Virus record (IMG/VR): IMGVR_UViG_3300010883_000585
Coordinates: 1-21,704 of that record
DNA: 21,704 nucleotides
Strand: one strand, 5' to 3'
Origin: a virus
A program made the translations under genes and the position numbers. The notes beneath the pieces were generated by a model. It worked only from the letters and a program-made list of their open reading frames with translations, was not told the origin of the DNA and did not search any database. Positions 11,296-19,870 of this stretch are shown piece by piece; position 1 is the stretch's first letter; each line of letters begins with the position of its first letter.

Positions 11296-12241
11296 ATGTA
11301 ATGTTTGTAAAAAAGAATTTGAAGAGGAAAGGAATCTTCATTTTCATATCAAGGCTCACAAGCTTTCTATAGGGGATTACTATCAAACTCAATTTCCTCG
11401 ACACGATCTCCATACAAAAGAGATAATAAAATTTAAAAATAAAGAGCAGTATTTTTCTACCGACTTCAACAATAAGAGAAATCTGAAAAGTTGGCTTAAG
11501 AAGGCCTCTTTGGAAAAAGCTAGAGAATATTGCAAAGGACTCTTAATAAAAAGGAAGAGAGACAAAGGTTTAGAGTATACCCCAACCGAAGTAGAACTTC
11601 GAACACTTCTAGCTCCTCCTATATCTTATTATCAGATAATTTTTGAAGACTACTACAAGTTATGCGAAGACATAGGCTTGAAGAATAAGCTCTCCCCTTT
11701 TCCTCCTAAAGATTCAGACGGGAAAATAAAATTCAAGGAGGAATTTAATAAAAAACATCTTATCTACATTGACTCGCGAGAACAAAACCCCCTTAAAATA
11801 AAGGACTTTCCCACAGAAGTTAAAGGGTTGAAGTTCGGAGACTATTGCCTTAATGACAAGGAGAAAACCGGAAACTGTTATATTGAGAGAAAGTCTGTTC
11901 CTGATCTTATTGGGACTTTGAGTGCCGGTTTGGAAAGATTTGAAAACGAAATAAAACGAGCCGAGGAGCAAGACGCGTATATGGTTATTCTGGTGGAAAG
12001 AAAGCTGGCGGAGTGTTTGGCGTTCAACAGGCTTCCGTATGTATACCAAAAAAATACTCGAGTAACTCCTGATTTTATTTTTCATAACGTCAGAGAGTTA
12101 ATTCAAAAATTTTCACATATTCAATTCCTATTTGTTGATGGAAGAGTAGAGTGCGTAAGGATAGTTAAGAAGCTCTTACTTACCCAAATATTAAAAACCA
12201 AATTCGATCTGCAGTTAGCGTACGATTTAAAATTATTGTAA
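11288..12241 (+). CDS. C2H2 zinc finger fused to an ERCC4 (XPF/Mus81-type) nuclease
   Basis: 317 residues with GAGGAG before an ATG that overlaps the previous gene by 8 nt. An N-terminal C2H2 finger (C4, C7, H20, H24) is followed by the KLSIGDYYQTQFPRHDL extension typical of phage zinc-finger proteins. Residues about 40-140 form a helical middle domain. Residues about 157-290 match the ERCC4 nuclease fold: YIDSREQ (D162, R164, E165), FGDY (D185), YIERKSVPDL (E200, R201, K202), then RFENEIKRAEE and VILVE. All core acidic and basic residues of the ERK motif are present. This superfamily cuts branched or flapped DNA. Its location directly before the large terminase suggests trimming or resolving DNA before packaging, which is inference. 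Confidence 0.83.
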   Translation: MVRCNVCKKEFEEERNLHFHIKAHKLSIGDYYQTQFPRHDLHTKEIIKFKNKEQYFSTDFNNKRNLKSWLKKASLEKAREYCKGLLIKRKRDKGLEYTPTEVELRTLLAPPISYYQIIFEDYYKLCEDIGLKNKLSPFPPKDSDGKIKFKEEFNKKHLIYIDSREQNPLKIKDFPTEVKGLKFGDYCLNDKEKTGNCYIERKSVPDLIGTLSAGLERFENEIKRAEEQDAYMVILVERKLAECLAFNRLPYVYQKNTRVTPDFIFHNVRELIQKFSHIQFLFVDGRVECVRIVKKLLLTQILKTKFDLQLAYDLKLL

Positions 12242-12242
12242 C

Positions 12243-14075
12243 ATGTGGTATTGTCCAGAGAAATATAATAAACCTATCGTAAACGTAAACAAGGAGTCCC
12301 TTGATCTACAGGGGGCGCTTGGGGATAGACAGGCGAAGATTTCATTAGCTAAGTTTATGCGGTCTAATCTCGGGTTTACGACAGAGCTTTTGTCAGGGAT
12401 TAAATTAGCCCTTTATCAAGAGATAACCCTCAAGGCGTTCTTCAACAGGAATTTCAATATGTGCGTTTGGGGTCGTGGTTGTGGTAAGAGCTTCATAGCG
12501 GCGGTTTATTGTTTTCTTCAATGCATTTTCGAGCCCCGCACTAAAATTCTGATAGCTGGACCCACCTTCCGTACGGCTAGATTTATTTTTAATAATATAG
12601 AAAAAATAGTCGAATCGAAGGAAGCGCAAATGTTAGCTCACGCTTTCGGCGCCAAATCCAAACGTAACGATCAGTTCGAGTGGAAAATCAATGAGGGGAC
12701 AATAACAGCTATTCCGTTAAGCGGAGAAAAGATTCGCGGATTTCGCGCTAACGTGTTGGTTCTTGATGAGTTCATGTTGCTTCCAGAAGAGACTATTAGA
12801 ACAGTATTGATGCCTTTTTTGGTGGCTCCTCAAGACATGGCAGAAAGAATAAAGATAAGGGAGATGGAAGACGACCTTATCGAAAAAGGACAAATGAAGG
12901 AGAAAGATAGGATTGTATTTACAAATAACTCTAAGATGATAGCGTTATCTTCGGCAAGCTATAGCTTCGAAAATCTTTATCGAACATATAAGGATTGGAT
13001 GAATAATATTTATTCGGAAGACATTATGCAATCTAATTATTTTATTTCACAAATGGGTTTCGAATCTATTCCCGAAGATATGATTGATCGTACTGTTATC
13101 GACGACGCGAGAACGGGAGGATCGTCCAGCTCATCGTTTTTGCGGGAATATGCAGCCCAGTTTACTGATGGAAGCGATAGTTATTTCAGTGCTAAAAAAA
13201 TGCATCAATGCACTATCCCTGACGGGGAGAAACAACACACTTTAGTAAAAGGAGAGAGAGACAAAGAATATATTTTGGCTATTGACCCAAGTTTCAGCAA
13301 CAGCCCATCTTCTGACTTCTTTGCCATGTCTGTGCTGGAGCTAGACGAAGAAAAACCCACTTCTTCCACATTGGTTCATGGTTATGCTGTCGCGGGAGGA
13401 AACTTAAAGGATCATATCAAATACCTACATTATTTAGTAAATCATTTCAATTTCTCAATGATAATTATAGATAACGCGGGATATCAATTTATAGATAGTG
13501 CTAACGAATCCGAGCTGTTCCAAAGTTCACGTACCGAAATTAAATTTTTTGATTTTAATAGCGATAAGGAAGGAGTAGAGTACCAAAAGGTACTTATAGC
13601 CGCCAAACGGCAATACAACAAAAAAGAAAACGTAATTTGCTTCAAACAGCTCTTTTCTTCTACTTTCCTTCGGGAAGCCAACGAATATCTTCAGGCATCT
13701 ATTGACCACAAGAGAATCTGGTTCGCCTCTCGTACAGCGGCCTGCGGAAGCTTTTTCGATAAAGTCTCCGCTCAGGCAGTTCCTATAAAACTGATGCCAT
13801 ATGAAAACAAAGGGGATTTAATAGAGTTTCAAGACAACATAATATACCAATCTAAAAAACAATGTGCTCTCGTAGAAGTTAAAACAACGGCAAAAGGCAC
13901 TCAAACCTTCGATCTTCCCCAGCATCTTAAAAGAAGCACCTCGGCGAATAGGGCAAGAAAGGATAACTATACCACTTTAATGTTGGGGGACTGGGCCGTT
14001 AAATGCTATAATGATATTAAAAATACCAAAGTTGATCAAGTTAGTCACACGTTTACTCCCAGAATGATCGCTTAG
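12243..14075 (+). CDS. terL: terminase large subunit
   Basis: 610 residues, starting 1 nt after the previous stop. The ATPase domain has Walker A GRGCGKS (77-83), Walker B VLVLDE (171-176) and coupling motif SSAS (236-239). The RNase H-like nuclease domain shows LAIDPS (D348), IIIDNAG (D410) and a third Asp in RKDNYTTLMLGDW (D574), the three metal ligands expected. This ATP-driven motor cuts concatemeric DNA and packs it into the prohead through the portal. Length is normal and no residue is missing. It ends the operon that began at 9127; the portal follows with its own motif promoter. Confidence 0.96.
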   Translation: MWYCPEKYNKPIVNVNKESLDLQGALGDRQAKISLAKFMRSNLGFTTELLSGIKLALYQEITLKAFFNRNFNMCVWGRGCGKSFIAAVYCFLQCIFEPRTKILIAGPTFRTARFIFNNIEKIVESKEAQMLAHAFGAKSKRNDQFEWKINEGTITAIPLSGEKIRGFRANVLVLDEFMLLPEETIRTVLMPFLVAPQDMAERIKIREMEDDLIEKGQMKEKDRIVFTNNSKMIALSSASYSFENLYRTYKDWMNNIYSEDIMQSNYFISQMGFESIPEDMIDRTVIDDARTGGSSSSSFLREYAAQFTDGSDSYFSAKKMHQCTIPDGEKQHTLVKGERDKEYILAIDPSFSNSPSSDFFAMSVLELDEEKPTSSTLVHGYAVAGGNLKDHIKYLHYLVNHFNFSMIIIDNAGYQFIDSANESELFQSSRTEIKFFDFNSDKEGVEYQKVLIAAKRQYNKKENVICFKQLFSSTFLREANEYLQASIDHKRIWFASRTAACGSFFDKVSAQAVPIKLMPYENKGDLIEFQDNIIYQSKKQCALVEVKTTAKGTQTFDLPQHLKRSTSANRARKDNYTTLMLGDWAVKCYNDIKNTKVDQVSHTFTPRMIA

Positions 14076-14084
14076 GTGTAAAAT
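14076..14084 (+). promoter_or_regulatory. GTGTAAWAT-type promoter motif before the portal gene
   Basis: GTGTAAAAT, a perfect core, immediately after the terminase stop and with the core ending 14 nt before the portal ATG at 14096. It begins a new unit for the virion genes. Confidence 0.56.
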
Positions 14085-14095
14085 TAAAGTAAAAC

Positions 14096-15970
14096 ATGGC
14101 AGTAAGGAAGAAAACAGAACAAGGTGCGGAACCTTTGATGGCTAAGCATGAAACCGTAGCTAGCGCTACGAGAACACGGCGAAACAAGGCTGCTGACATT
14201 ATTAGGACCGACCGCTTTAGGAATATCGAAAACGGTATGATACCGTTTAAGTATTCTCGAGGAGTAACAAATAATTCAAATATTGATGTTAGGGACACTA
14301 TAATTCTCTGTCAAAAAGCTTATTATAATTTTTCAGTTTTTCGAAACACTATAGATTTAATGACCGAGTTTTCCATTAGTAATTTGTACTATACCGGGGG
14401 AAGTCGTAAGTCTAGAGAGTTTTTTGAAACCCTGTTCGGGAGAATAAATATTGATGATCTTCAAAGTAGATTTTTCCGTGAATACTATAGGTCTGGCAAT
14501 GTTTTCGTCTATAGATTTAATGCTAAAATGGACAAGTCTGACGCTTTTAAAATCAATCAAACGTTTGGGTTGAGTGAGGCTAATGAAAATATTGAAATTC
14601 CATCTAAATATATAATTCTTAATCCTTCTGATATTCAGCTCCAAGGAAGCATTGCGTTTAGTTCGGGGGTCTATTATAAAGTAGTCACCGATTATGAACT
14701 GCAAATTTTGCGGAATCCTCAAACGCAAGAACAAAAGGAAGTTTTTGAAAGCCTCCCGGAAGAAACAAAAAAACTAATAAAGGAGACTAACCGCACGGGA
14801 ATGGCTGCTGTTACCATTCCCCTTAACACGGATAGGCTCGTGGCTGTTTTCTATAAGAAGCAAGATTATGAACCATTTGCCGTACCTATGGGGTATCCCG
14901 TATTGGAAGACATCAACTGGAAACAGGAGATGAAACAAATGGACATGGCAGTGGCAAGAACCACTAACCAAGCCATTCTTCTTATAACCATGGGTACCAA
15001 GCCAGAAGAGGGAGGAATAAACCAAAAGAATCTAATGGCGATGCAGAAGCTCTTTGAAAACGAGTCTGTGGGTCGCGTATTAATCTCTGACTATACTACC
15101 GACGCCAAATTTGTTATTCCCGACATTGGCAGTATTTTAGATCCCAAAAAATATGATGTAGTCAATCAGGACATTCAAATGGGGTTGAATAACATTCTGT
15201 TGAGTGACGAGAAATTTGCCAATACGAGCATCAAGGTTCAGGTTTTTATGGAAAGACTTAAGCAGGGACGGAGAGTCTTCTTGGAGAACTTTTTGATGCC
15301 GGAAATTCGGAGGGTCTCGAAGGAAATGGGATTCAAGAATTATCCTGACGCTCATTTTGAAGAGGTCGACCTAAGAGACACGTCTGTCTATTCTAGAATA
15401 TATAGTCGACTCATTGAACTTGGCGTTCTCACCCCTGAAGAGGGAATGCAGGCTATCGAGTCAGGACGTTTTCCTACCCCAGAAGAGTCTATTGAATCGC
15501 AAAAAAGGTTCCAAGAGTTGAAGAGCGAAGGGTTATATGAACCCTTGATAGGTGGCTCAAAGATGGCACAAATGACGGGTCGTCCACCGGGGACGAAAAC
15601 GCCTAAGCAGGAAGACAAGAAAACTCCGGTAGGAACCAAAGCTACGCTTAATTTTAGTCTGGCTAAAATACAGGAGCACTTAACCCTTTCTGACAAATTA
15701 AATTTAGAAGTGGAGGCGTCTTTAAGGCGTATTCATAAGAGAAAGAGACTCAGCAAGCAGCAAAAAGAAGTAGCGAGAGAAATAACTAATATAGTTATCA
15801 CTAATGAGGACCCGCCGAATTGGCTAGCTAAAGCTGGACGATATGCCGCTGAACCAACAGACAGAAACCATGAAAGGGTTAAGCACGTACAGGATGTCGC
15901 TTACGAACATCAGGTAGACGATTTCTTAGCGGGCATATTGTACGCAAGTATTTATGAAGGGAAAAAGTAA
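14096..15970 (+). CDS. portal protein
   Basis: 624 residues directly after the large terminase. After a basic, disordered N-terminus the protein shows portal features: the ENGMIPFKYSRG and LCQKAYYNFSVFRNTIDLMTEF entry helices, the FFREYYRSGNVFVYRF strand pair, long stem and crown helices near the middle (WKQEMKQMDMAVARTTNQ), and the LIELGVLTPEEGMQAIESGR segment near residue 450 that recurs at portal wing ends. A Pro/Gly/Lys linker (GRPPGTKTPKQEDKKTPVGT) then leads to a helical tail of about 110 residues that most portals lack. The portal is the dodecameric channel at one capsid vertex through which terminase pumps DNA. Its stop overlaps the next ATG (TAATG). Confidence 0.9.
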   Translation: MAVRKKTEQGAEPLMAKHETVASATRTRRNKAADIIRTDRFRNIENGMIPFKYSRGVTNNSNIDVRDTIILCQKAYYNFSVFRNTIDLMTEFSISNLYYTGGSRKSREFFETLFGRINIDDLQSRFFREYYRSGNVFVYRFNAKMDKSDAFKINQTFGLSEANENIEIPSKYIILNPSDIQLQGSIAFSSGVYYKVVTDYELQILRNPQTQEQKEVFESLPEETKKLIKETNRTGMAAVTIPLNTDRLVAVFYKKQDYEPFAVPMGYPVLEDINWKQEMKQMDMAVARTTNQAILLITMGTKPEEGGINQKNLMAMQKLFENESVGRVLISDYTTDAKFVIPDIGSILDPKKYDVVNQDIQMGLNNILLSDEKFANTSIKVQVFMERLKQGRRVFLENFLMPEIRRVSKEMGFKNYPDAHFEEVDLRDTSVYSRIYSRLIELGVLTPEEGMQAIESGRFPTPEESIESQKRFQELKSEGLYEPLIGGSKMAQMTGRPPGTKTPKQEDKKTPVGTKATLNFSLAKIQEHLTLSDKLNLEVEASLRRIHKRKRLSKQQKEVAREITNIVITNEDPPNWLAKAGRYAAEPTDRNHERVKHVQDVAYEHQVDDFLAGILYASIYEGKK

Positions 15971-17646
15971 TGGCGAGGGAAAATGTAATTTACAATTGTC
16001 AGGCTTTGTACGTCGGGCCTGCGCCGGAAACCGAATATAATTTTTTAAATTACGGAGGAGGAGTCCCAACTAATGATCACACCGACCTTCACACAAAGAT
16101 AAACCGTCTACATAGTGTCGATAGAATCCAATCTATCAGTTATGAAATCAGTATTCCTCATACTGATATCAACCAACTGAACAAAAGGGGGATTGTTGAT
16201 CGACCCATTATAAATTCCCCAACGGTCAATTTGAATTTCGACTATTTATTGTGTGGAACAAAAAACGAAGCACGTTTGGGTCTAAACGTAAATTACCCGT
16301 TGTTTAATTTTCCTTTCGATGGGGCTCCTTATTATAGTAACAATTCTTCGGTCTCCTTATTGAGCGGTTTCTTTGAACCTAATAAAAACGCTAAAACAAG
16401 AAGATGGTGGCAGGATTTTCCCGAGAATTCATATCGGGACTGCAAGAATATTTATGTAGCGGTAAACCCGGAGGGAAACGATATTGATCAAAGTTATTAT
16501 AAAGAAGACTTCACTCAGGCAGACCTTTACCAAGGAATAGATGATAACGCTCCTAACTATCATGTTATATCTTTTGGGAATTGTTATTTGAATTCCTACT
16601 CTACGCGGGGAGCAGTGGGCACGGTTCCGGGTGCCTCGGTTTCTTATACGGCTTATAATGTTAATTTTGATTCCAGCGGTAGCGGCTTTTTAGATTCAAA
16701 CATAGAAACTAAGAGCGGAACCATTAGTCCTTCTAAAGACGTGGTAATTCCTAGAGTCTTGGCGGAAGAAGGTTATGCGGCTTTGTCTCCGGGCGATATA
16801 ACTATTAGTACGGATTCTTTTTCGGGGTTGGGCGTCGATTTTGATAAGTTGTATATTCAAAGTTACAATATTGACATTAGCCTAAATAAAGAGCCTTTGA
16901 ATAATTTAGGTTATAAGTTCCCCGTGGACAATAGGCCTAATTCTCCAGTTTTTGCGAGTTTAAGCCTGAATGGAATAGTAGAGTCAGGCAACGCTGGATC
17001 CCTTATTGATTTGATTAGTATCAATAGCGGGTATGATTTTACAATAAAAGTCGATCCTAAAGGGTGCACCGGAAGCACGGCGGCTCCAATAAATGCTGGA
17101 GCCATTCCGATTAAGAGGAAGGACGAAGCACTCCGGTATTCTTTCGTGGGGGCAAAGCTAAATAATTTTAGTTACAATACAGCAATTGGAGACAATAAAG
17201 TTTTTGATGCTTCTTTTAATGTCGAGATAGACCCAGACGATCAAACAAACGGGTTCTTCATGAGTGGAGTTTTGGGCGCTGAAAAGGTGGAGGATTTTAT
17301 TCTTTTAGAAGAGCCGCAGCCTGCTGTCTTTATCAATAACCCTGCGGGGTATTCTTTTGGAGCAACTTCGATGACGGTTCTCCCTCTCGCCTCAGATATT
17401 CCAATAGGTACGATTTTGTATTTTCCCGGTAGTGACGAATTTTTGTTGACTTCTGCAGCGGTAAAAAACGCGACGACAATCGTGTCTTCACTCGGATTGA
17501 GTAGTTCTAGTGGTCTTGTCGATGGAGAAGGTGGTTATAGGGACAAAGGCATTTGGAGCAACCCCGAAATGGGGGCTGATGATAAATTTTATTTGCAGGC
17601 GGAAACGAAAGAGTTATTAGTAACAAATCTAATCCCCCTGTATTAA
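15970..17646 (+). CDS. tail-tube-like protein with an added C-terminal module
   Basis: 558 residues, starting in the TAATG overlap with an AAGGGAAA Shine-Dalgarno. Residues 50-106 (LHSVDRIQSISYEISIPHTD, then PTVNLNFDYLLCGTKNEARLG) match the entry part of tail-tube proteins of marine phages as I remember them, and YNVNFDSSGSGFLDSNI and DFTIKVDPKG fit repeated beta segments. Residues about 452-513 form a separate module, GYSFGATSMTVLPL...FPGSDEFLLTSAAVKNATTIVSSLGL, which is duplicated in the anchored protein at 5321-5797. The module is probably an exposed decoration of the tube. Assignment rests on motif resemblance and gene order after the portal. Confidence 0.68.
   Translation: MARENVIYNCQALYVGPAPETEYNFLNYGGGVPTNDHTDLHTKINRLHSVDRIQSISYEISIPHTDINQLNKRGIVDRPIINSPTVNLNFDYLLCGTKNEARLGLNVNYPLFNFPFDGAPYYSNNSSVSLLSGFFEPNKNAKTRRWWQDFPENSYRDCKNIYVAVNPEGNDIDQSYYKEDFTQADLYQGIDDNAPNYHVISFGNCYLNSYSTRGAVGTVPGASVSYTAYNVNFDSSGSGFLDSNIETKSGTISPSKDVVIPRVLAEEGYAALSPGDITISTDSFSGLGVDFDKLYIQSYNIDISLNKEPLNNLGYKFPVDNRPNSPVFASLSLNGIVESGNAGSLIDLISINSGYDFTIKVDPKGCTGSTAAPINAGAIPIKRKDEALRYSFVGAKLNNFSYNTAIGDNKVFDASFNVEIDPDDQTNGFFMSGVLGAEKVEDFILLEEPQPAVFINNPAGYSFGATSMTVLPLASDIPIGTILYFPGSDEFLLTSAAVKNATTIVSSLGLSSSSGLVDGEGGYRDKGIWSNPEMGADDKFYLQAETKELLVTNLIPLY
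17407..17486 (+). repeat. copy 2 of the inverted DNA module shared with 5439-5518
   Basis: 71 of 80 bases match the reverse complement of 5439-5518, with a block of 26 identical bases at 17461-17486. Similarity at a lower level extends upstream to about 17345. The copies are about 12 kb apart in inverted orientation. Confidence 0.85.
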
Positions 17647-17649
17647 ATA

Positions 17650-17658
17650 GTGTATATT
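17650..17658 (+). promoter_or_regulatory. variant GTGTAAWAT motif before the fibre genes
   Basis: GTGTATATT with its core ending 23 nt before the ATG at 17679. Unlike most motif genes this one also has an AAGGAA Shine-Dalgarno, so the transcript has a conventional leader. Confidence 0.45.
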
Positions 17659-17678
17659 ATAGTAAGGCATAAGGAAAA

Positions 17679-18725
17679 ATGGCAAATAAGAAAATATCTC
17701 AATTAAACGCAGTAGACCCTTCTGTTGGTATCGGAACTGAGTCGGTGTTCCCTATGGTCTCAGGCACCAGTTCTTCCAATTATCAAACTTCGAAAGTTAC
17801 TGCTGTTGATATAGCTAAATTCGTTCTTAATCCTATTCCCGTGGGTCAACCCGGGATGGAATCTATTGGTTTCACTGGTAATAGCAACATATACTTTAAA
17901 AAAACTAACTGGGATAATGCGAGTACAAATGTAGCAGTTAACCCTTATCTGCAAGTAAATTTATCTGATGGACGGTTGATAACGGGCAGTGGAGTGGCAG
18001 TTCCTGCGGCTCTTGGGGATCAAATGGGCAACTGTACAGCTACAGAGGATCTTAAGATGCAGGGGTTTAACATTATCAGAGCTAATGAGATTTATTTTGG
18101 TGGAACGGAGGCTCAAGATTATGCTGTTATTGATTCCTCATATTACGCTGGAACCCCTCAAATAAACGTACTAAAAATTAGATCTGATGATCTTACCTTA
18201 TCGGGAACAAGACACGTAAGCATAAGCGGTCAAGCTTTGGATTTGGCAAGTACTCCAATTTCAGGAGACGTTACGTTTACAGGAGGAAACGTTACAGTAG
18301 ATCCGAGCAAAGTTTTATTTGTAAATGAGATAAACAGTTATATAGGGGCAAGCGCGGATGACAAAGCTGTTCTTAGTATTTCTGGTGCGGCTCGATTTTT
18401 TACCAATGAAGCGGATGTTGCCAGCCTTGGAGAAATTGATATAGATTGGAAAGATTCAAACATACAGTACGACACGGTAGACTCAAGTAATTTAAATTAC
18501 ATTTTTTCAAATGTTAGGGACGGCCAAACAGTAACCATGTATATTGAAAACACTAGCGCTACGGCAACTTATATCCCCGCTTTTGCTTCTGGTTCTCCGA
18601 ATAGTGTTTTGTGGGGAGGAACTGGTGGTCCCCCTCATGTGGGCCCCAACAGGACTAATGTGTATACTTTTGCCGCTATACACACGGGCATTTTCGCTTC
18701 AGCTATAACCGGATATGAATACTAA
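17679..18725 (+). CDS. tail fibre or baseplate-associated protein
   Basis: 348 residues beginning MANKKISQLNAVDP, the KISQL opening typical of phage fibre and baseplate proteins that attach through their N-terminus. The rest is rich in Gly, Ser, Thr, Asn and Val and reads as beta-structured repeats (ALSISGAARFF, LTLSGTRHVSISGQ, DVTFTGGNVTVDPS), with a C-terminal sandwich (GQTVTMYIENTSATATYI). No enzyme motif or signal peptide. Its stop overlaps the next ATG. Role: part of the host-recognition apparatus, inferred from composition and position. Confidence 0.68.
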   Translation: MANKKISQLNAVDPSVGIGTESVFPMVSGTSSSNYQTSKVTAVDIAKFVLNPIPVGQPGMESIGFTGNSNIYFKKTNWDNASTNVAVNPYLQVNLSDGRLITGSGVAVPAALGDQMGNCTATEDLKMQGFNIIRANEIYFGGTEAQDYAVIDSSYYAGTPQINVLKIRSDDLTLSGTRHVSISGQALDLASTPISGDVTFTGGNVTVDPSKVLFVNEINSYIGASADDKAVLSISGAARFFTNEADVASLGEIDIDWKDSNIQYDTVDSSNLNYIFSNVRDGQTVTMYIENTSATATYIPAFASGSPNSVLWGGTGGPPHVGPNRTNVYTFAAIHTGIFASAITGYEY

Positions 18726-19864
18726 TGTCATTAAATTTTCCCACAGCCTTTTGGAAAACTGATGCAGTCCCTGCGGCGGAAGATTTTGATATAACATGGA
18801 CAACTAGCTTGGCTCAGAGCTATGGAGATAATGAGACCACTCCCCCTTCCGAGTTCTCTTTCCCCGTGGGTAATTCATATGATTTAACAAATCATAATTT
18901 TCCTTTTGCTGTAATGGAAGGCGATGGACTCAGTGATTTTTATTTTTATTACGCTGAGACCACATGGCAAGGAGATCTTAGTGATGCTTCTTCTACTCCT
19001 TATTTCGGGTGGTACCGTAACGGGGGTACTGATACCGAGGGTAATGCTTACGATCTTTCTCCCGGCTATCATAAATCAAATCCTTGGATAATTGATGGAT
19101 TCGGAAGACAGAACGAAATTCATATTTTCTTTGAATCTGATGTAATGACCTCTTTATGGAATGGGTGGGGAGAGTATGGGGAACCGGTTCCCTATGGTTC
19201 CTTCAATAGTTTTATTCAAAGCGGAGAGGCGATAGGAACTTTTGATATCAGTAGCGCTCAGGTAGGTAAAAATTTAGTAATAAAAGTTTCAGGGTTAGGG
19301 GAAGATGAGGTGTATTTGGTCGGAGCTCAGAATTATGATGTTATGAGCCTTTATCTGGATCGTCCCAGCGTAGAGTCTGACGATTTTATTTGCTCTGGGG
19401 CTGCGCCAATGGATGGGCGTAATACGATGGGAATTCCCTCTTCGAATGCAAATTATGATATGCAGCAGGTAAAGCTGTATACAGGTAGCAATATATTCTC
19501 TCCGGCAAACGCAGACCCCGCAAATGAAACAGCGCAAGATACTTCTCCGTCAATGTCTCCCGTAGGATGGAGCCAAACTGGACTTGGAGGAACTCAGGAG
19601 GAACATGGAGTTGGAAGCGAAAGGGAAGATGGAGAGGCCCGTTCATGGGGAAGATATTTGGTTAGTGGAGCAATACGAGCAAATTCCACACAAAGCCTTA
19701 ATCAAGAGACGAGAACCACCTATACTACATCGGCCGGAGTAGGGACTTTCACAGCCTCTGATTTACAATTAGGCACTCACGAAATTAAAATAAGCGCTTC
19801 TACGGTAGATGGAACTTGGAGTAGTGGGGCTTTTTATGGTTTTTATTTTACTTTAGTCGATTAA
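18725..19864 (+). CDS. virion protein of unknown type, beta-rich
   Basis: 379 residues, with the ATG inside the TAATG overlap and no clear Shine-Dalgarno, so translation is probably coupled. It is acidic and aromatic, with Trp-rich segments (AFWKTDAVPAAEDFDITWTT, LWNGWGEYGEPVPYGSF) and a C-terminal beta domain (SAGVGTFTASDLQLGTHEIK, then TWSSGAFYGFYFTLVD). The centre holds Asp/Glu/Gly-rich turns that could bind calcium, but no defined motif. Position between two fibre genes makes a receptor-binding or baseplate role likely. Family not recognised. Confidence 0.62.
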   Translation: MSLNFPTAFWKTDAVPAAEDFDITWTTSLAQSYGDNETTPPSEFSFPVGNSYDLTNHNFPFAVMEGDGLSDFYFYYAETTWQGDLSDASSTPYFGWYRNGGTDTEGNAYDLSPGYHKSNPWIIDGFGRQNEIHIFFESDVMTSLWNGWGEYGEPVPYGSFNSFIQSGEAIGTFDISSAQVGKNLVIKVSGLGEDEVYLVGAQNYDVMSLYLDRPSVESDDFICSGAAPMDGRNTMGIPSSNANYDMQQVKLYTGSNIFSPANADPANETAQDTSPSMSPVGWSQTGLGGTQEEHGVGSEREDGEARSWGRYLVSGAIRANSTQSLNQETRTTYTTSAGVGTFTASDLQLGTHEIKISASTVDGTWSSGAFYGFYFTLVD

Positions 19865-19870
19865 AGAGTT

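Noticed and set aside
9992-15696. Numerous antisense ORFs of 60-125 codons within the sigma, terminase and portal region
   Set aside because: All lie wholly inside well-supported plus-strand genes, have no promoter motif or Shine-Dalgarno, and have compositions typical of antisense reading.
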